Below the pieces are notes generated by a model that was not told the origin of the DNA, ran no database searches, and saw nothing but the letters and a program-made list of their open reading frames with translations. DNA of 64,000 bases from the NCBI RefSeq assembly GCF_932526225.1, contig NC_064034.1:7736001-7800000 (forward strand). The letters run 5' to 3'. The position numbers and the translations under genes were made by a program. Source of the stretch: Nematostella vectensis. Lineage: Eukaryota > Cnidaria > Anthozoa > Actiniaria > Edwardsiidae. Shown here in pieces: positions 21,490 to 32,835 of this stretch (the stretch's first letter is position 1; each line of letters opens with the position of its first letter).

Positions 21490-22900
21490 CGTTGACAGGG
21501 CGCTTTAAGGCTGAATGGGTGATGTCAAGGCTGAAGGGATAGGCCTGAAGATGTCCTCCTCGTCATCTGCGACATCACTCTCTGAGCTCGAGTAGGGCTT
21601 TCTCCTTCATCGTTTAATGCCTCCTTGAGTAGCGCCGGCATCGTCGATCTCCAGGGATACATAATGGATTCTGTGTGTTTCGGCCGAGTGTCCGAGTATT
21701 ATTGAGCCGATCGGAGAAGCGTGTTGGGGCTGGATAGTTGCGGAGGCGTGACTTCCCAACGAAGAAACAATCTGTATTTCTACGAGGAAAAGATCTGCTA
21801 CGGCTTGATCGCCGTACGTTCCGTCCTGAGACATGGAATACACATGTTGATCCCAGGGTACTTCCGCAAATAGCTCCAGAGGTGTGTTTTGTTTTGCTGC
21901 CTTTTTTTCCTTTTCTCTTCCTCTGAAGTGATACTTGTTATATCCACCAAATATCGTTGCATCCCCCTTGACACCTACATGACATCTGCCAAGTAAGACA
22001 ACCCTATGATGTTTCTATGATGAGATATGAGTATTGCCGTTTTAGTGACGCCATCGATGACGCCGTCATGCTGAGTGGACATATAGTTGCACCCCCCTTG
22101 ACACCTACACGACATCTGCCAAGTTTGGTCTTCTAATGATGTTTCTTTGAGTCAAAGTTATAGGTTATTACATTTATGGCGACGTGTTATTACATTTATG
22201 GTTAACGTGGTTTATAACATTTATGGGCGACGTGTTATTATATTTATTGCTGACTGTTTATTAGATTTATGGGCGATGTGTTATTACATTTATGGTTGTT
22301 ATAACATTTATGGGTGATACATCCCCCCCGTAAAATTATGACCCTTCCCTATGAGCGGATGGCATGTTAAATATCTCGGATTCTAATAGATTCTTTTGTC
22401 TTTTAACGGACCTCCGGAAGTAAACTGGTGACAATGCAGTTTTAAGCGGAACGATGCGGCTGGACCAGCGTATTATTTTGCAGACCCGTATTTAATTTGA
22501 CCGGTCTTATAAAATGGTTTAGACGCCGAATTAACGAAGGCTAAGTTCAAATATCGTATTATCCATGAGCCGTATTCAATGTGAATGCATGTAAATGAGG
22601 ATTAAGTGTTGGGAAGGGAGCCAAACATCCCGCGAATTCAGTGTTGTGTCGTGTGGTTGCAAACGTTTGCCAGAGAGACTGCTGACGTCACGGCCAGAAT
22701 GAAAGGGATGTCCGGCAGAAGCAGGGGCTAGACCCAGGCGTGCGCAGTCATTATCGATTTTAACTTTGCTACGTTGTGCTTAATATGTAGCATTGTAGCA
22801 TTCATTAACAGTCTGTAGCAAACCTGATGTTTTATATGCGTGGATATGATTAACGAACATAATGGGCCACGTGTACTTAAATTTTTTTTAAGTTAAGTTG
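21490..22900. repeat. Gene-free spacer with short direct and tandem repeats
   Basis: A stretch containing CCCCCTTGACACCTACATGAC (split by one variant) occurs near 21965 and again near 22093. From 22160 to 22315 there are about six imperfect copies of a 24-bp unit, GTTATTACATTTATGG with GCGACGT. No gene was recognised. The frames near 21607-21926 have no known domain. Confidence 0.5.
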
Positions 22901-23010
22901 TATTTTTTTATTTTTTTAAATGTGGCTTTGGAATCTGAGTTGAACTTTGGACTTCTAAACTGAACGCGTCTTTCGCCTTGAATCTGAGTTGAGCTTTTGG
23001 ACTTTTGTGT

Positions 23011-23262
23011 AGTTCCAGAAAATATGAATACCCCCCCCCCCCCCCCCCCCACTGAGGGGATTGGAAATTCCGGGGTGGGGGTGGGGGGTTCAAACGCCCA
23101 GAAATTTCCAGAGCGGAGGGGGTGGGGGGTAAATGCCCTGTTTCCCTAACGGTTAGTTATTTATGTTTCTCCAGGGGGTTGGAAATTCCAGAGAGGTGGG
23201 GGGTCATACCTCCGACCCCCTCAATAGGGAGGGGGGTATGGACATTTTCTGGAATTACACAA
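23011..23262. mobile_element. Probable MITE with CCAGAAAAT inverted ends and poly-C
   Basis: TAGTTCCAGAAAATATGAATACC at 23009 is mirrored by the complement ending TTTTCTGGAATTA near 23255. Inside are a 21-base C run and several GGAAATTCCAGAG-like subrepeats. The flanks on both sides share GGACTT and GAATC(T/C)GAGTTGA repeats. No coding capacity. Confidence 0.55.
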
Positions 23263-23501
23263 TGTGACTTTTGGACTTGGAATCCGAGTTGACTTTTGGA
23301 CTTGAAAGTCTTCAAGGATACTTCAAAGTTGTCGTTCCGCCTTTTCCATACAAGGAATGTAAATCAATGTCTTACTTGGAACACCTGCAAGTTCATTGAC
23401 TTTCGTTCTCCAGGTGGCGTCATCCGGAAGCTTCGCATAGGAATATAGGTGAATGGGAAGCTATGCCACTGAATCTTGGCCGAAATAGCAAAGAAAACCC
23501 T

Positions 23502-24515
23502 TCATAATTTAGTTTCCAAGTGGTTAATATTCGAAATATGTACTACGACAAACGCATTGTTGCTAGCCACTGCTGGATTGATCTGTCTTTGTCTAAGGCC
23601 GCATAGGATCTTTTTTAATTCTAGTCGTAAGGCACAGTTCATCACAGAATACACCAGTACATTAAGCACGCTTGAAAGCCCGCCCATGATGGTATAGAAT
23701 ACAAAGACCTGCCGGGGAAGGAAGCTGTTTTGTTTGCGAATAACTTCTATGATAGGGATTTGAAGGTAACAAATGATGAATACTACAAGTACGGCGAAGA
23801 ATGTCTTGGTCGTATTAATCTCCTTTCTGTTCGGCGCTCTCTGGGCGCTATTGCGCAAGTGTAGTACAACGTGTCTTTTGTGTTGCCGAATCTTAAGGTA
23901 GATTTTCAAGTAACAATAGCACATCAAAGAAAATGGCAAGAGAAAGAACAAGAAGCCGATTGCAAAAGCTGTAGGTATTGGCGTTCTACCTCCGTCGGCA
24001 AAACAAAAGAGCTTTCCAGGATCAAACTCGAATTTAGTATTAAGGATTAAAGTACCAACAACTCCAGTGCAAAATGCGGCGAAAATAGATGCGATTGCTT
24101 TCTTCGGTGAGAAATACTTATTGTATTTTGCCCTCGTCTTTATTATTTTCACGTAGCGGTTCAGAGCAATTAGCAAAAGGATTAGAATGGAGGCGAATCC
24201 AAACATAGGAACGGAGAATCCCTGTATATGGCAAACAACACGTCCATACGGCCATCGGCCAGTCACTATAACTCCGAGCACGAGAGGCAGGGACACGCAT
24301 GACTGGAATATGTCGAATATGGCAAGAGCGGCGACGTAGTAGTTTGTCGTTACACGGAGCCTCGGCTGACGATAAATGGCAGCGCAAACCATGGCATTAC
24401 CCACTATTGCAAATAGACCGAATAAAAAAAACATGGTAAACTCCACCACTATGGTGACTTGACTTCTCTGTTGTAAGTCTGTATTTAGCCGCTCGCCCTC
24501 CTCCCAAACGGCCAT
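23502..24515 (-). CDS. Rhodopsin-class (class A) orphan G-protein-coupled receptor, single exon
   Basis: A 337-residue intronless seven-helix receptor. TM1 FGLFAIVGNAMV carries the GN motif. TM2 is YVAALAIFDIF with the helix-2 Asp. The extracellular loop has GRWPYG, followed by the VCHIQG disulphide Cys. TM3 ends NRY (LLIALNRYVKI) where most class A receptors have DRY. TM6 is FFAVLVVFIICYLQIP, with CYLQIP for CWxP. TM7 is SSVLNVLVYSVMN, with NVLVY for NPxxY. There is no TM7 Lys, so it is not a light-sensing opsin. NRY and the overall pattern recall melatonin-receptor-like and other cnidarian lineage-expanded receptors, but the ligand cannot be told. The first Met at 24515 leaves a short extracellular N-terminus. 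Confidence 0.88.
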   Translation of the reverse strand: MAVWEEGERLNTDLQQRSQVTIVVEFTMFFLFGLFAIVGNAMVCAAIYRQPRLRVTTNYYVAALAIFDIFQSCVSLPLVLGVIVTGRWPYGRVVCHIQGFSVPMFGFASILILLLIALNRYVKIIKTRAKYNKYFSPKKAIASIFAAFCTGVVGTLILNTKFEFDPGKLFCFADGGRTPIPTAFAIGFLFFLLPFSLMCYCYLKIYLKIRQHKRHVVLHLRNSAQRAPNRKEINTTKTFFAVLVVFIICYLQIPIIEVIRKQNSFLPRQVFVFYTIMGGLSSVLNVLVYSVMNCALRLELKKILCGLRQRQINPAVASNNAFVVVHISNINHLETKL

Positions 24516-26170
24516 GCTCTCCTGTTCTAATTTCAGCCAAATGAATAAAACTTAAAGCAAAAATGATGGCTTTGATGAGTTGAAAAGTTGCGAGTACTAG
24601 CCGATATGAACCCTGCTTTTCTAACTGGCAGGAGGTGGTTATAGTGAAAAGCGCCAAATACAGAGGCGGTAGATAATGCTTCTTGGCTGGAAGACCTGTT
24701 CTGGTTTTCGACACTATAGAAAAACTTGATTATTTTACAAAGCTTCAAGAGATGAGTGTTACTGCCGTGCCTGTGCCGATCGCAAGCTGACCTCGGTATT
24801 ATGCTATTATGCCTATGATGGCGGTTTCGATATCTTATTGGTGCCCGACACCTTTTGACGATTATATATTTTGTTTACAAACACAACTACCAGTCAGGGA
24901 AAATGAACTTTTAATTAAGTTGAGACGCGGAAAGGAAGAATTTTCTGCTAGCAGGGTAGCTATACCGTCGATCTACGCCAGTTTCACAGACCCTTTGTTG
25001 CTCTGCAAAAAAAGAGCGAAAGCCAACAAATTCTCAAAACCAGTGCCGTATCACTTCATATAAAAATTGCTCTATCTTTTTTTGCGGAAGGTCCAATGCT
25101 CATAATTTTTCTGAGACGACTACAAATTTACTTTTACATATAATATGCACAGAAAAGACTACATTTATTCGAAATTTGAGAATCAATAAAAACATATTTA
25201 CTGAATAACACATCACATCCCTTACTTTTTGCTTAAAACTAATGTATAAATAATAATAAATAACACTTATTATTATAAAAATGGTTTTAACTTCGCAATG
25301 CAGCAGGTTAACAATCGTCAATGGGCTTTTGCTCGCGTGTCGTCTGATATAATTCTTTCAAAAATAAACCGTTGAGATTTGACATTATTGGAAATAAAAT
25401 GATTAATTAAGAACGGGATAAACAAATCAAACCTTTTTGCGACTTTGTTGCAGTCAAATCAAAAACACACTATGGGCGCAGGGTGATACTGAACTATTAC
25501 CACGACCTCCGGGAAGCACGAAAAACTAAAAGCAATGTAAATCGAAAAAATCGCATCAAGCCAGAAAAAAAACATACACATTAACAGACATTATTTCTTC
25601 TAAGCATTTATATAAAAATGAGGGCATTTTTGTTAAGGAGGTATTGTTTTTATCTGACTTTCGTGACGCGGGTCAGTTCACTGTGCAGTAAACGCATCTC
25701 ATTTTAGCAACAATTATGAAAGTCGCTTCGAACTAACGATACTTTCTGAACAAACCATTGGATGAAATAAGCTGGAATTATATCTTAGAAAAGGTTAATA
25801 GTTTTGTATCAGTGAGGTAGTTTTGCATTGTTCAAATCTACAATATTCGAGGCAAAAAGATAAAAGCAAATGCGAGTTATACGGAACTATGACTGGTTAT
25901 CGAACTGAATTTGTTGTGGCATCCCCCTTCCTCAATATTGTATCTGCGGCAGCTGTTAAATAAACTCACTACGCAATTAAAGTCATTTGGATAAGTTTAT
26001 TCGAACAAAGGGAGTTAATAAGGAAGCTATCTGCTAAAAAAATGTGTAGTTTTGACACTGAAGCAAAAGCTTTTTTTCAGTTCGACTTCCCGTCTGAGGA
26101 CATTAAATATTTCATGTTGGATATGCTATACAAAACGCCGTAGGATTATTGTTTTCTTGACTATTCTGAT
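24516..26170. other. Gene-free AT-rich spacer
   Basis: Upstream region of the GPCR. Short frames here overlap the receptor antisense or lack domains. I see no repeat family, RNA gene or exon. Confidence 0.4.
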
Positions 26171-26174
26171 TATT

Positions 26175-26370
<196 letters not shown>

Positions 26371-26372
<2 letters not shown>

Positions 26373-26620
26373 TATTCAAAATTCAGAAAAAATATATGTA
26401 AATATATACAAATTAATATTAAAAAAGAAAATATTTACATATGAAAGTTACTAAAAAATCATTTAATAGTAAGTCTACCGCGATAATAATAACAATAATA
26501 ATAATTTATTCAAAATTCAGAAAAAATATATGTAAATATATACAAATTAATATTAAAAAAGAAAATATTTACATATGAAAGTTACTAAAAAATCATTTAA
26601 TAGTAAGTCTACCGCGAGAG
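26371..26620 (-). repeat. 134-bp tandem duplication of a LINE-like 3' end
   Basis: TTTATTCAAAATTCAG starts at 26371 and again at 26505. The sequence through TAGTAAGTCTACCGCGA is repeated essentially unchanged. The second copy carries a short AAT/AAC run at its start like the first. The near identity suggests a recent duplication. Confidence 0.9.
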
Positions 26621-27059
26621 CAAAATCTTCCGGCACCTCACGTGACCTAAACGGAACCATTGACCATCTCTCACACATACATGGACAGTTCTTAAAGTTC
26701 TTAAAACCTTTCACTTATATCAATCTAGCCAAAACAAAGCATAGACAAACTTTCAAACTCTGAAAAGGGAATTGAATTTGATGGAGATTTGAATTTTCTA
26801 CAGATCTTTGAAAATTTTCCTGGCCGCGCGAAAGGAGATTGAATCGAGGGAATAATTCCAAGTTTTGGCGGGAAAATCTGAAACAACGTATTTTCCTTAA
26901 ATCCGTTAAAATTCAGAGACGGCAATACCACAAAATATTGGCGAATTGTTTTCTATTGCAATGCTACCCACAATGAAGCGAAGAATAATTTAAATTGTTG
27001 GGATTGGCTCTGCTCGTCCGAACAGCGATGGAAGGAAAGAATCGTAAATAATTTCCTAG

Positions 27060-29995
27060 ATGGGGATCTACATACTCCTCAAACGCAAACGCAATTTAGA
27101 CTTGAATGCTTTAGTGAAAGCGACGAATGCAGCATGTGGCTGGCTCCTACTGATCTCCGTGAGAACCTCCATCTCCTTGAGCCACTTGTTCACTTTCTCT
27201 TGACAGTACTGATCTTTAAAATCTTTGGATCCGATAACCGCAACGAGATGGCGTCTTCCCTCGACCGACATATTTACTTCATTCCCAAACACCTACTCTG
27301 CTTTCTCTGCAAATTCACTGCTCTTAACAATGAGCCAGCTTTTAGATCCGTTTACGATATATCCGTACTTGCTGCCCTCTTGAAATAACCTCATGTACCA
27401 TTGGAAGAGTGATTCTATACTCCCTCCCCCAGCGGAGTCATCCGCCAGCCAAACTTGCTTCACTTGTGGATTTGATGCCCTGAGGCTTTGGATCATGTAA
27501 ACCGACGTGTTGATCGCATACCAAGGCATCGCTAACGGATCACCTTGGGTAGTACCCTCTTGAGAAAGGATCTCGCCTCTGCTACTAATGAACAGTCTAG
27601 TAGGGGTTCTATACGTGATGATGATATACGGATCATGTGAACCGTGTTGATCGCATACCAAGGCATCGCTAACAGATCACCTTGGGTAGTACCCTCTTGA
27701 GAAGGATCTCGCCTCCGCCACTAATGAACAGTCTAGTAGGGGTTCTATACGTGTTGATGATATACGGATCATGTGAACCGTGTTGATCACATACCAAGGC
27801 ATCGCTAACGGATCACCTTGGGTAGTACCCTCTTGAGAAAGGATCTCGCCTCTGCCACTAATGAACAGTCTAGTAGGGGTTCTATACGTGTTGATGATAT
27901 ACGGATCATGTGAACCGTGTTGATCACATACCAAGGCATCGCTAACGGATCACCTTGGGTAGTACCCTCTTGAGAAAGGATCTCGCCTCCGCCACTAATG
28001 AACAGTCTAGTAGGGGTTCTATACGTGTTGATGATATACGGATCATGTGAACCGACGTGTTGATCGCATACCAAGGCATCGCTAACGGATCATCTTGGGT
28101 AGTACCCTCTTGAGAAAGGATCTCACCTCCGCAACTAATGAACAGTCTAGTAGGGGTTCTATACGTGTTGATGATATACGGATCATGTGAACCGACGTGT
28201 TGATCGCATACCAAGGCATCGCTAACGGATCATCTTGGGTAGTACCCTCTTGAGAAAGGATCTCACCTCCGCAACTAATGAACAGTCTAGTAGGGGTTCT
28301 ATACGTGTTGATGATATACGGATCATGTGAACCGTGTTGATCGCATACCAAGGCATCGCTAACAGATCACCTTGGGTAGTACCCTCTTGAGAAGGATCTC
28401 GCCTCTGCCACTAATGAACAGTCTAGAAGGGCTTCTATACGTGTTGATGATATACGGGGCGATTTCCTTACAGGTGATTCTATGATATTATGCATATCCA
28501 CTGCCCTTTTCATCAGATTGAAGGCATTGGTCGCATCGATTAATAGCACTCCATCCGATCCTTCTTCGTCAAAGATCTGACCCATTGCATGTATGGCTGC
28601 CTCTGATCCGGCGCTGTGACCTGCACAGGCTTGCAATGGGCCGGCTGCCTCCTTGATCTCCTCTTTGAACATAGCCGAGATGGTTTTGCCGATAATGCGT
28701 CGCAAAACCTCTCCCACTCCAATAGGTCTGACTCCCGGGTTCTTGTTCAATGGTATTAGCCTACAGGCAATGTAGCCTTCAATTAGGAAGGGGTGGTAAT
28801 TGATTTTTAAAAGGTTTCTTGTTAAAGTAGCGATCTCTTCCCTTAGTGTTTTTCCCTCCGTGGCAAAGTTCTTTGAGCAAAGGATTGACTGTATAGTACG
28901 GCATCCATACCGGAAGGGCCCGCAGAGTCTTTTGTTTTCATTGCGGAGTCAAAGATCCGCTGCTCATCGATTGAGTAGAATATTCCGTGTGAAACAAGGT
29001 CAACAGGGCCATACAGGAGACACTCCTCTTCGATTTCGGCGGGAGATGGGTGTTTTTCTTTCAATTGGGATAATCCTTCGTCAGACAAATTCAAAAGTCC
29101 CGACGAGTTCTCTTTATACAACATTTTGATCGCTGGGGTAAGTTTCCCTTGAAAGACCAATTTTGCAAACGTTCTTGAGATGTCTTCAGCCAGTTTTGCC
29201 TTTTTGGAGTTGACAAATCTGTCTTGGATGAATCGTATTTCCTTCATTAGCATATTCAGGTCCCCCTGTCTCCAAAAGCTAGTCTTCGCTCTATTGCACC
29301 GTTATGTTCTTTACTCTTGGAGGTAGCTGAAGGTTTTTGTAGAATTACCATGAATGCTCTCAATGCAACAGAATATAAATCTGAGTTTGAGTTGAATTGT
29401 TTTAGCCAAATTATAAGCTCCTCGATTAACTGTTTGCCTGCTCTGCCAGAGGGTAGATTGAAAATGTTCCTTCGGAAGTGAACCACCTCATTATAGATTT
29501 TATTTCATCGCAGAAGCTTTGGTGGCTGATGTTTCCCAACATCTTGGCCTTGATTTCTGAAGGGCGCACATCAAACTGCTGTAAATTCGGGTGGATTGTG
29601 AATGTTTTTGTACTACAATCTGAGTGCGTACTCGCTGGTGTTGATTTTCGCGCTACTTTGTCAGGGGAGTTAGTTGGTCTCCTGTAGTTAGATTTTACAG
29701 TCGCGTCTTCCTATGCAAATTCGCTCCTTCGTTTTGTAAAACGCAAACATTGTTTCTTGGTACATTTTCTGAATTATTCGTTCCAATCCCTGTACTCTCA
29801 CTTCCAATATCCTTACGTGCGACCTCTGCACTACTATCTAGCATATCGAATCTCTGAGCCTGGTCGCGAAGGTTCTGACTAGATAAACCGAGCCTGCTAT
29901 ATACCTTTGTTTCCCTCAGGTCTTTCTTCACGGCCATGTGGCCTTTCTTCCTTCCCGAGTTGAATCGCTGTGGATTGTTTGACTTAGTCAAAGCT
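27060..29995 (-). pseudogene. Degenerate reverse-transcriptase element (LADD family)
   Basis: Reading 5' to 3' on the minus strand: VHFRRNIFNLPSGRAGK (29480), EDISRTFAKLVFQGKL and DSAGPSGMDAV (29250-28880), RPIGVGEVLRRIIGK (28735), GPLQACAGHSAGSEAAIHAM, LLIDATNAFNLMKRA (catalytic Asp, motif A), [13 protein letters not shown] (motif B), VWLADDSAGGG (motif C, LADD in place of YADD), KYGYIVNGSKSW, and RRHLVAVIGSKDF to 27068. These blocks match a reverse-transcriptase family that is common in invertebrate genomes. I cannot assign its order. Stops and frameshifts break it, and motif B is expanded into a tandem array (27491-28457). Confidence 0.85.
27491..28457 (-). repeat. Seven tandem copies of one RT segment (136-140 bp)
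   Basis: The starts marked by GATCATGT(G/A)AACCG fall at 27491, 27631, 27767, 27904, 28041, 28181 and 28321, giving periods of 140, 136, 137, 137, 140 and 140. Each unit encodes [29 protein letters not shown] and YAINT, the region around RT motif B. Length differences of 3-4 bp (ACCGACGTG versus ACCGTG) and a GAAAGG/GAAGG change split the copies into subtypes. Upstream and downstream RT motifs occur once. Confidence 0.93.
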
Positions 29996-30058
29996 AAAGC
30001 CTCCTGCTATGCATTCTAGTAAATCATTGCTCATCTCATCTGTCCGCTGAACCTTACT

Positions 30059-31055
30059 ACAGTCGAAGTTCTCTGAGCGACCGCTCTCGTAAGCGACCAG
30101 CTCCGATTACGACCACGATCACGAATCACCGATTGAATTGTCACACAAACTCTGTAATTCTAAGCTCTCGTAAGTGACCAACTTATCGGTGCGACCAGCT
30201 CCGTTAACAACCACAATTTCAAACCGACCACAATTTCAAACCACCAACTGAGATTTTCTTTTATTTTTAAGCTCTCGTAAGCGACCACAATGATTTTTGG
30301 CTTCAAAACATCAGTCAACACCTGATAAACATCATATCCAATGCATGATGATATCTTCCCTGCTAGCAGAGGCCTCTTTTCTCTGTATTTCGCTGGGCTG
30401 GAGCGAAATACAGAGAAAAGAGGCCTCTGCTAGCAGGGAAGCTGAAATCACAGTTAAAGCGGAAATGTTGTAATGTTTCACAAAAGCTGCCATTCCAGTA
30501 GGCAACCATTTAATAATTTTATAATTACAATTTTCTAACTTCAATTTCAACCATGGGATTGACATTTCTTTGTCTCCAGAAAATGTATAAATGCAAGAAA
30601 TCTCTAGTCCATTGCCGGCTCCATGGTTTATCCTTTTTCCAGTTACAATAGCCATCCACTCGTTTGTTGCACGCCTTAGAAATCGGCTAACGAAATACGC
30701 CATGCGATCGTCGTAGATGCAGAAGATATTCTAATGACGAAAAGCTTAAGTCGTCGATATAAACGAGCATAACGAGCAACTTTGCGTAGAATTAATTGCT
30801 ATTAAATAAAACAACTCACTCTCATGAAAAGTCAAATACCTAGTTTTAAAATCAAGCAATAAACCAAAATATTACAGCTTTGTTATTATCACGATAAATG
30901 GTAGATTCCATTTTAATTAAGCTCCCGTTAGCGACCAACACCTATTGTTCAAGTTTTTGGCGCCCAGTGGTCGCTTATGAGAGCAAGCTCTCGTAAGAGA
31001 CCAGCTCACAATTTTCAGTTCCCAAGGTGGTCGCTTACGAGAGCTTCAACTGTAT
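30059..31055. mobile_element. Non-autonomous Tc1/mariner-like element with TA target site
   Basis: The left end TA-CAGTCGAAGTTCTC (30057) and the right end GAGCTTCAACTG-TA (31042-31056) are inverted matches starting CAGT and flanked by TA, as in the Tc1/mariner superfamily. Subterminal copies of CTCTCGTAAGCGACCA occur in both orientations near 30087, 30165, 30270, 30905, 30968 and 31020. No transposase is recognisable in the 1 kb body. The minus-strand frame 30332-30703 spans a hairpin and has no known domain. Confidence 0.7.
30355..30441. repeat. Perfect 40-bp inverted repeat with 7-base loop
   Basis: The left arm 30355-30394 begins CTTCCCTGCTAGCAGAGG. The right arm 30402-30441 is its exact reverse complement. 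The loop is GGGCTGG. There is no mismatch in 40 pairs. It sits inside the Tc1/mariner-like element. Confidence 0.97.
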
Positions 31056-31175
31056 TCATCTTGTCGTGTTCCCGTTGAAGCCATCGTGAATTCGCAATGT
31101 CCAGAAGTCGTTTGTTCTGGCGGTCAGTCCGTCAAACTTCAGCTCAGTCTTGGCATCAGGTCTTTATTTATCGGC

Positions 31176-31235
31176 TGCAGCAGCTGCAGCAGCAGCAGCA
31201 ACACAACAACAACAACAACAACAACAACAATAATA
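31176..31235. repeat. CAG/CAA microsatellite
   Basis: CAGCAGCTGCAGCAGCAGCA is followed by about ten ACA units and AATAATAA. The plus frame gives a Gln/Asn run, but no gene context supports it. Confidence 0.85.
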
Positions 31236-31569
31236 AACTATTAAAAATCGTGATAAAAATAGCTCCAAATTTAAATTTAAAAAATATTTGCTCTCTGTTT
31301 CTTAATTTCAAAATCATTGTCATAGATTTAGATTTGCTCGCCTTGGGCTCCTTGAACTACGTAAGCACAGAAGGGTAGATCTTAAAATGGCGAACGAAAC
31401 TTTCGCACGGATTCATGAAACTGTTGTTGAATATAATTCGCCCTTCTCGGCAATTAGCTCTGCTAGCCTGGAATGAAACTGTTGGCTGTTAAACTGTTAA
31501 CTGTTAGCATATTTACGCTTCTCCTCCGTTCATGTTGCCTAAATATCTGGTCAATGTTCATGTCTCTAT

Positions 31570-32060
31570 AGGATTCAGCATTACCATGGCAAACTCGTAC
31601 ATGATAAAAATGCCTGCTTCTGCCTCTCCCAGAAACCTCTTGCTACGATGTTCAGTCGTGCGTCTCGAGCGGTGTTAGCTCCCCTGTTTAGCTCTTTATC
31701 CGTGATGTCCTGTAGAACAGGCACCGTTTGCACATCTTTACACACCAAACTCAGCAATTCCGCCTCCAAATCCCTCAGCTTATTGTGGCGTTTGACTACA
31801 AAACCGCCTCTCTTGCAAATCATTGCGTGATCTGTGTTGAATGTGTCCCCGCAAACGCAGATAGATGGTGTCTCGGGGATCTCCCAGTCGAACCTCAATC
31901 CTAGAGCGTCTTGAATTCTCGTTTGTTCAGATCAAAGCCAGAACGGTAAGCCAGCTTGAAGCCCCTTTCTGGGTTGCAAGGTCCATTGCTCTTAGCATAT
32001 TAACAGTTAGAGAGCTTTTCACTTCCGCGCATCTAGACCAAGGGGGAGGACGCCTCTTCC
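31570..32060 (-). pseudogene. C-terminal fragment of a second LADD-type RT element
   Basis: AMDLATQKGASSWLTVLAL (about 32000), then in another frame [32 protein letters not shown] and [15 protein letters not shown]. The CxCG..F..DHA..C.RGG..KRH pattern is the metal-binding-like tail I associate with the RT family at 27060-29995. It lies upstream of that element's N-terminal part in the same orientation, so it is a separate truncated copy. A frameshift lies near 31900. Confidence 0.75.
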
Positions 32061-32835
32061 CGTCGTGTTTCGCAATAAATTTCACACTTCTATGCGGAAT
32101 AAACTGAGAAGCGGCGGTAGTAGAGGTAAAACAAGTGGATTGAAGTGCGATGTTTTGTGCTTGTGCTCGTTCGCTTTGCTCAAATTGGTTTCGCCGCTCG
32201 AACCCTCTGGTACCCAGGGTATTATCAAAGTGACACTGAATTTTATCTACTACAATAACACTGTCGTTAAAGGTCTTCAATGGGCTAAATGCGCGACAGT
32301 TCCCAATTTAATCACGTAAGCTAGTATATAACCACTGCTTTAAACCCTAAAAATCTGGTAAAAAAAATCTAAGACCCTGACACCTGGGTACCCTGTGACG
32401 TAAGGTAGTTCGAGAGTGATTACATTTTTCTTATGGTTACCCTGTGTTATGTGCTTGCCGATTAGGTGCTCTGAGATGACCTAGTGTCGATATCATACTC
32501 AGGCAAAGGGGCTAAAGATCGGTGGAGTGGCTGTCAATGTTTGCGAGTGCTAATTAAATTTTATCAAACAGCGCTACAAAGGCTTAAAATATATACTTAT
32601 CGAAGTCTTGAGATGCGAAATGATAAAAGGTTTTTCTAAGCCGTCCGTTAGTTCTTCAGGGCAGTCTACCCTGAAGAAGAGCAGAGTCGAATTCCAGTTT
32701 TTGGTGTAATTGTGCCCGACTTTCGGGCATACGCACCGTTGCCACTGCGTTTGTTCCAAATGTATTCTGGGTGATAATAAAAACAAGTAACCGCTGACCA
32801 GCTGCAGACTCACCCTCGTGTGAAGCGAAACAATC

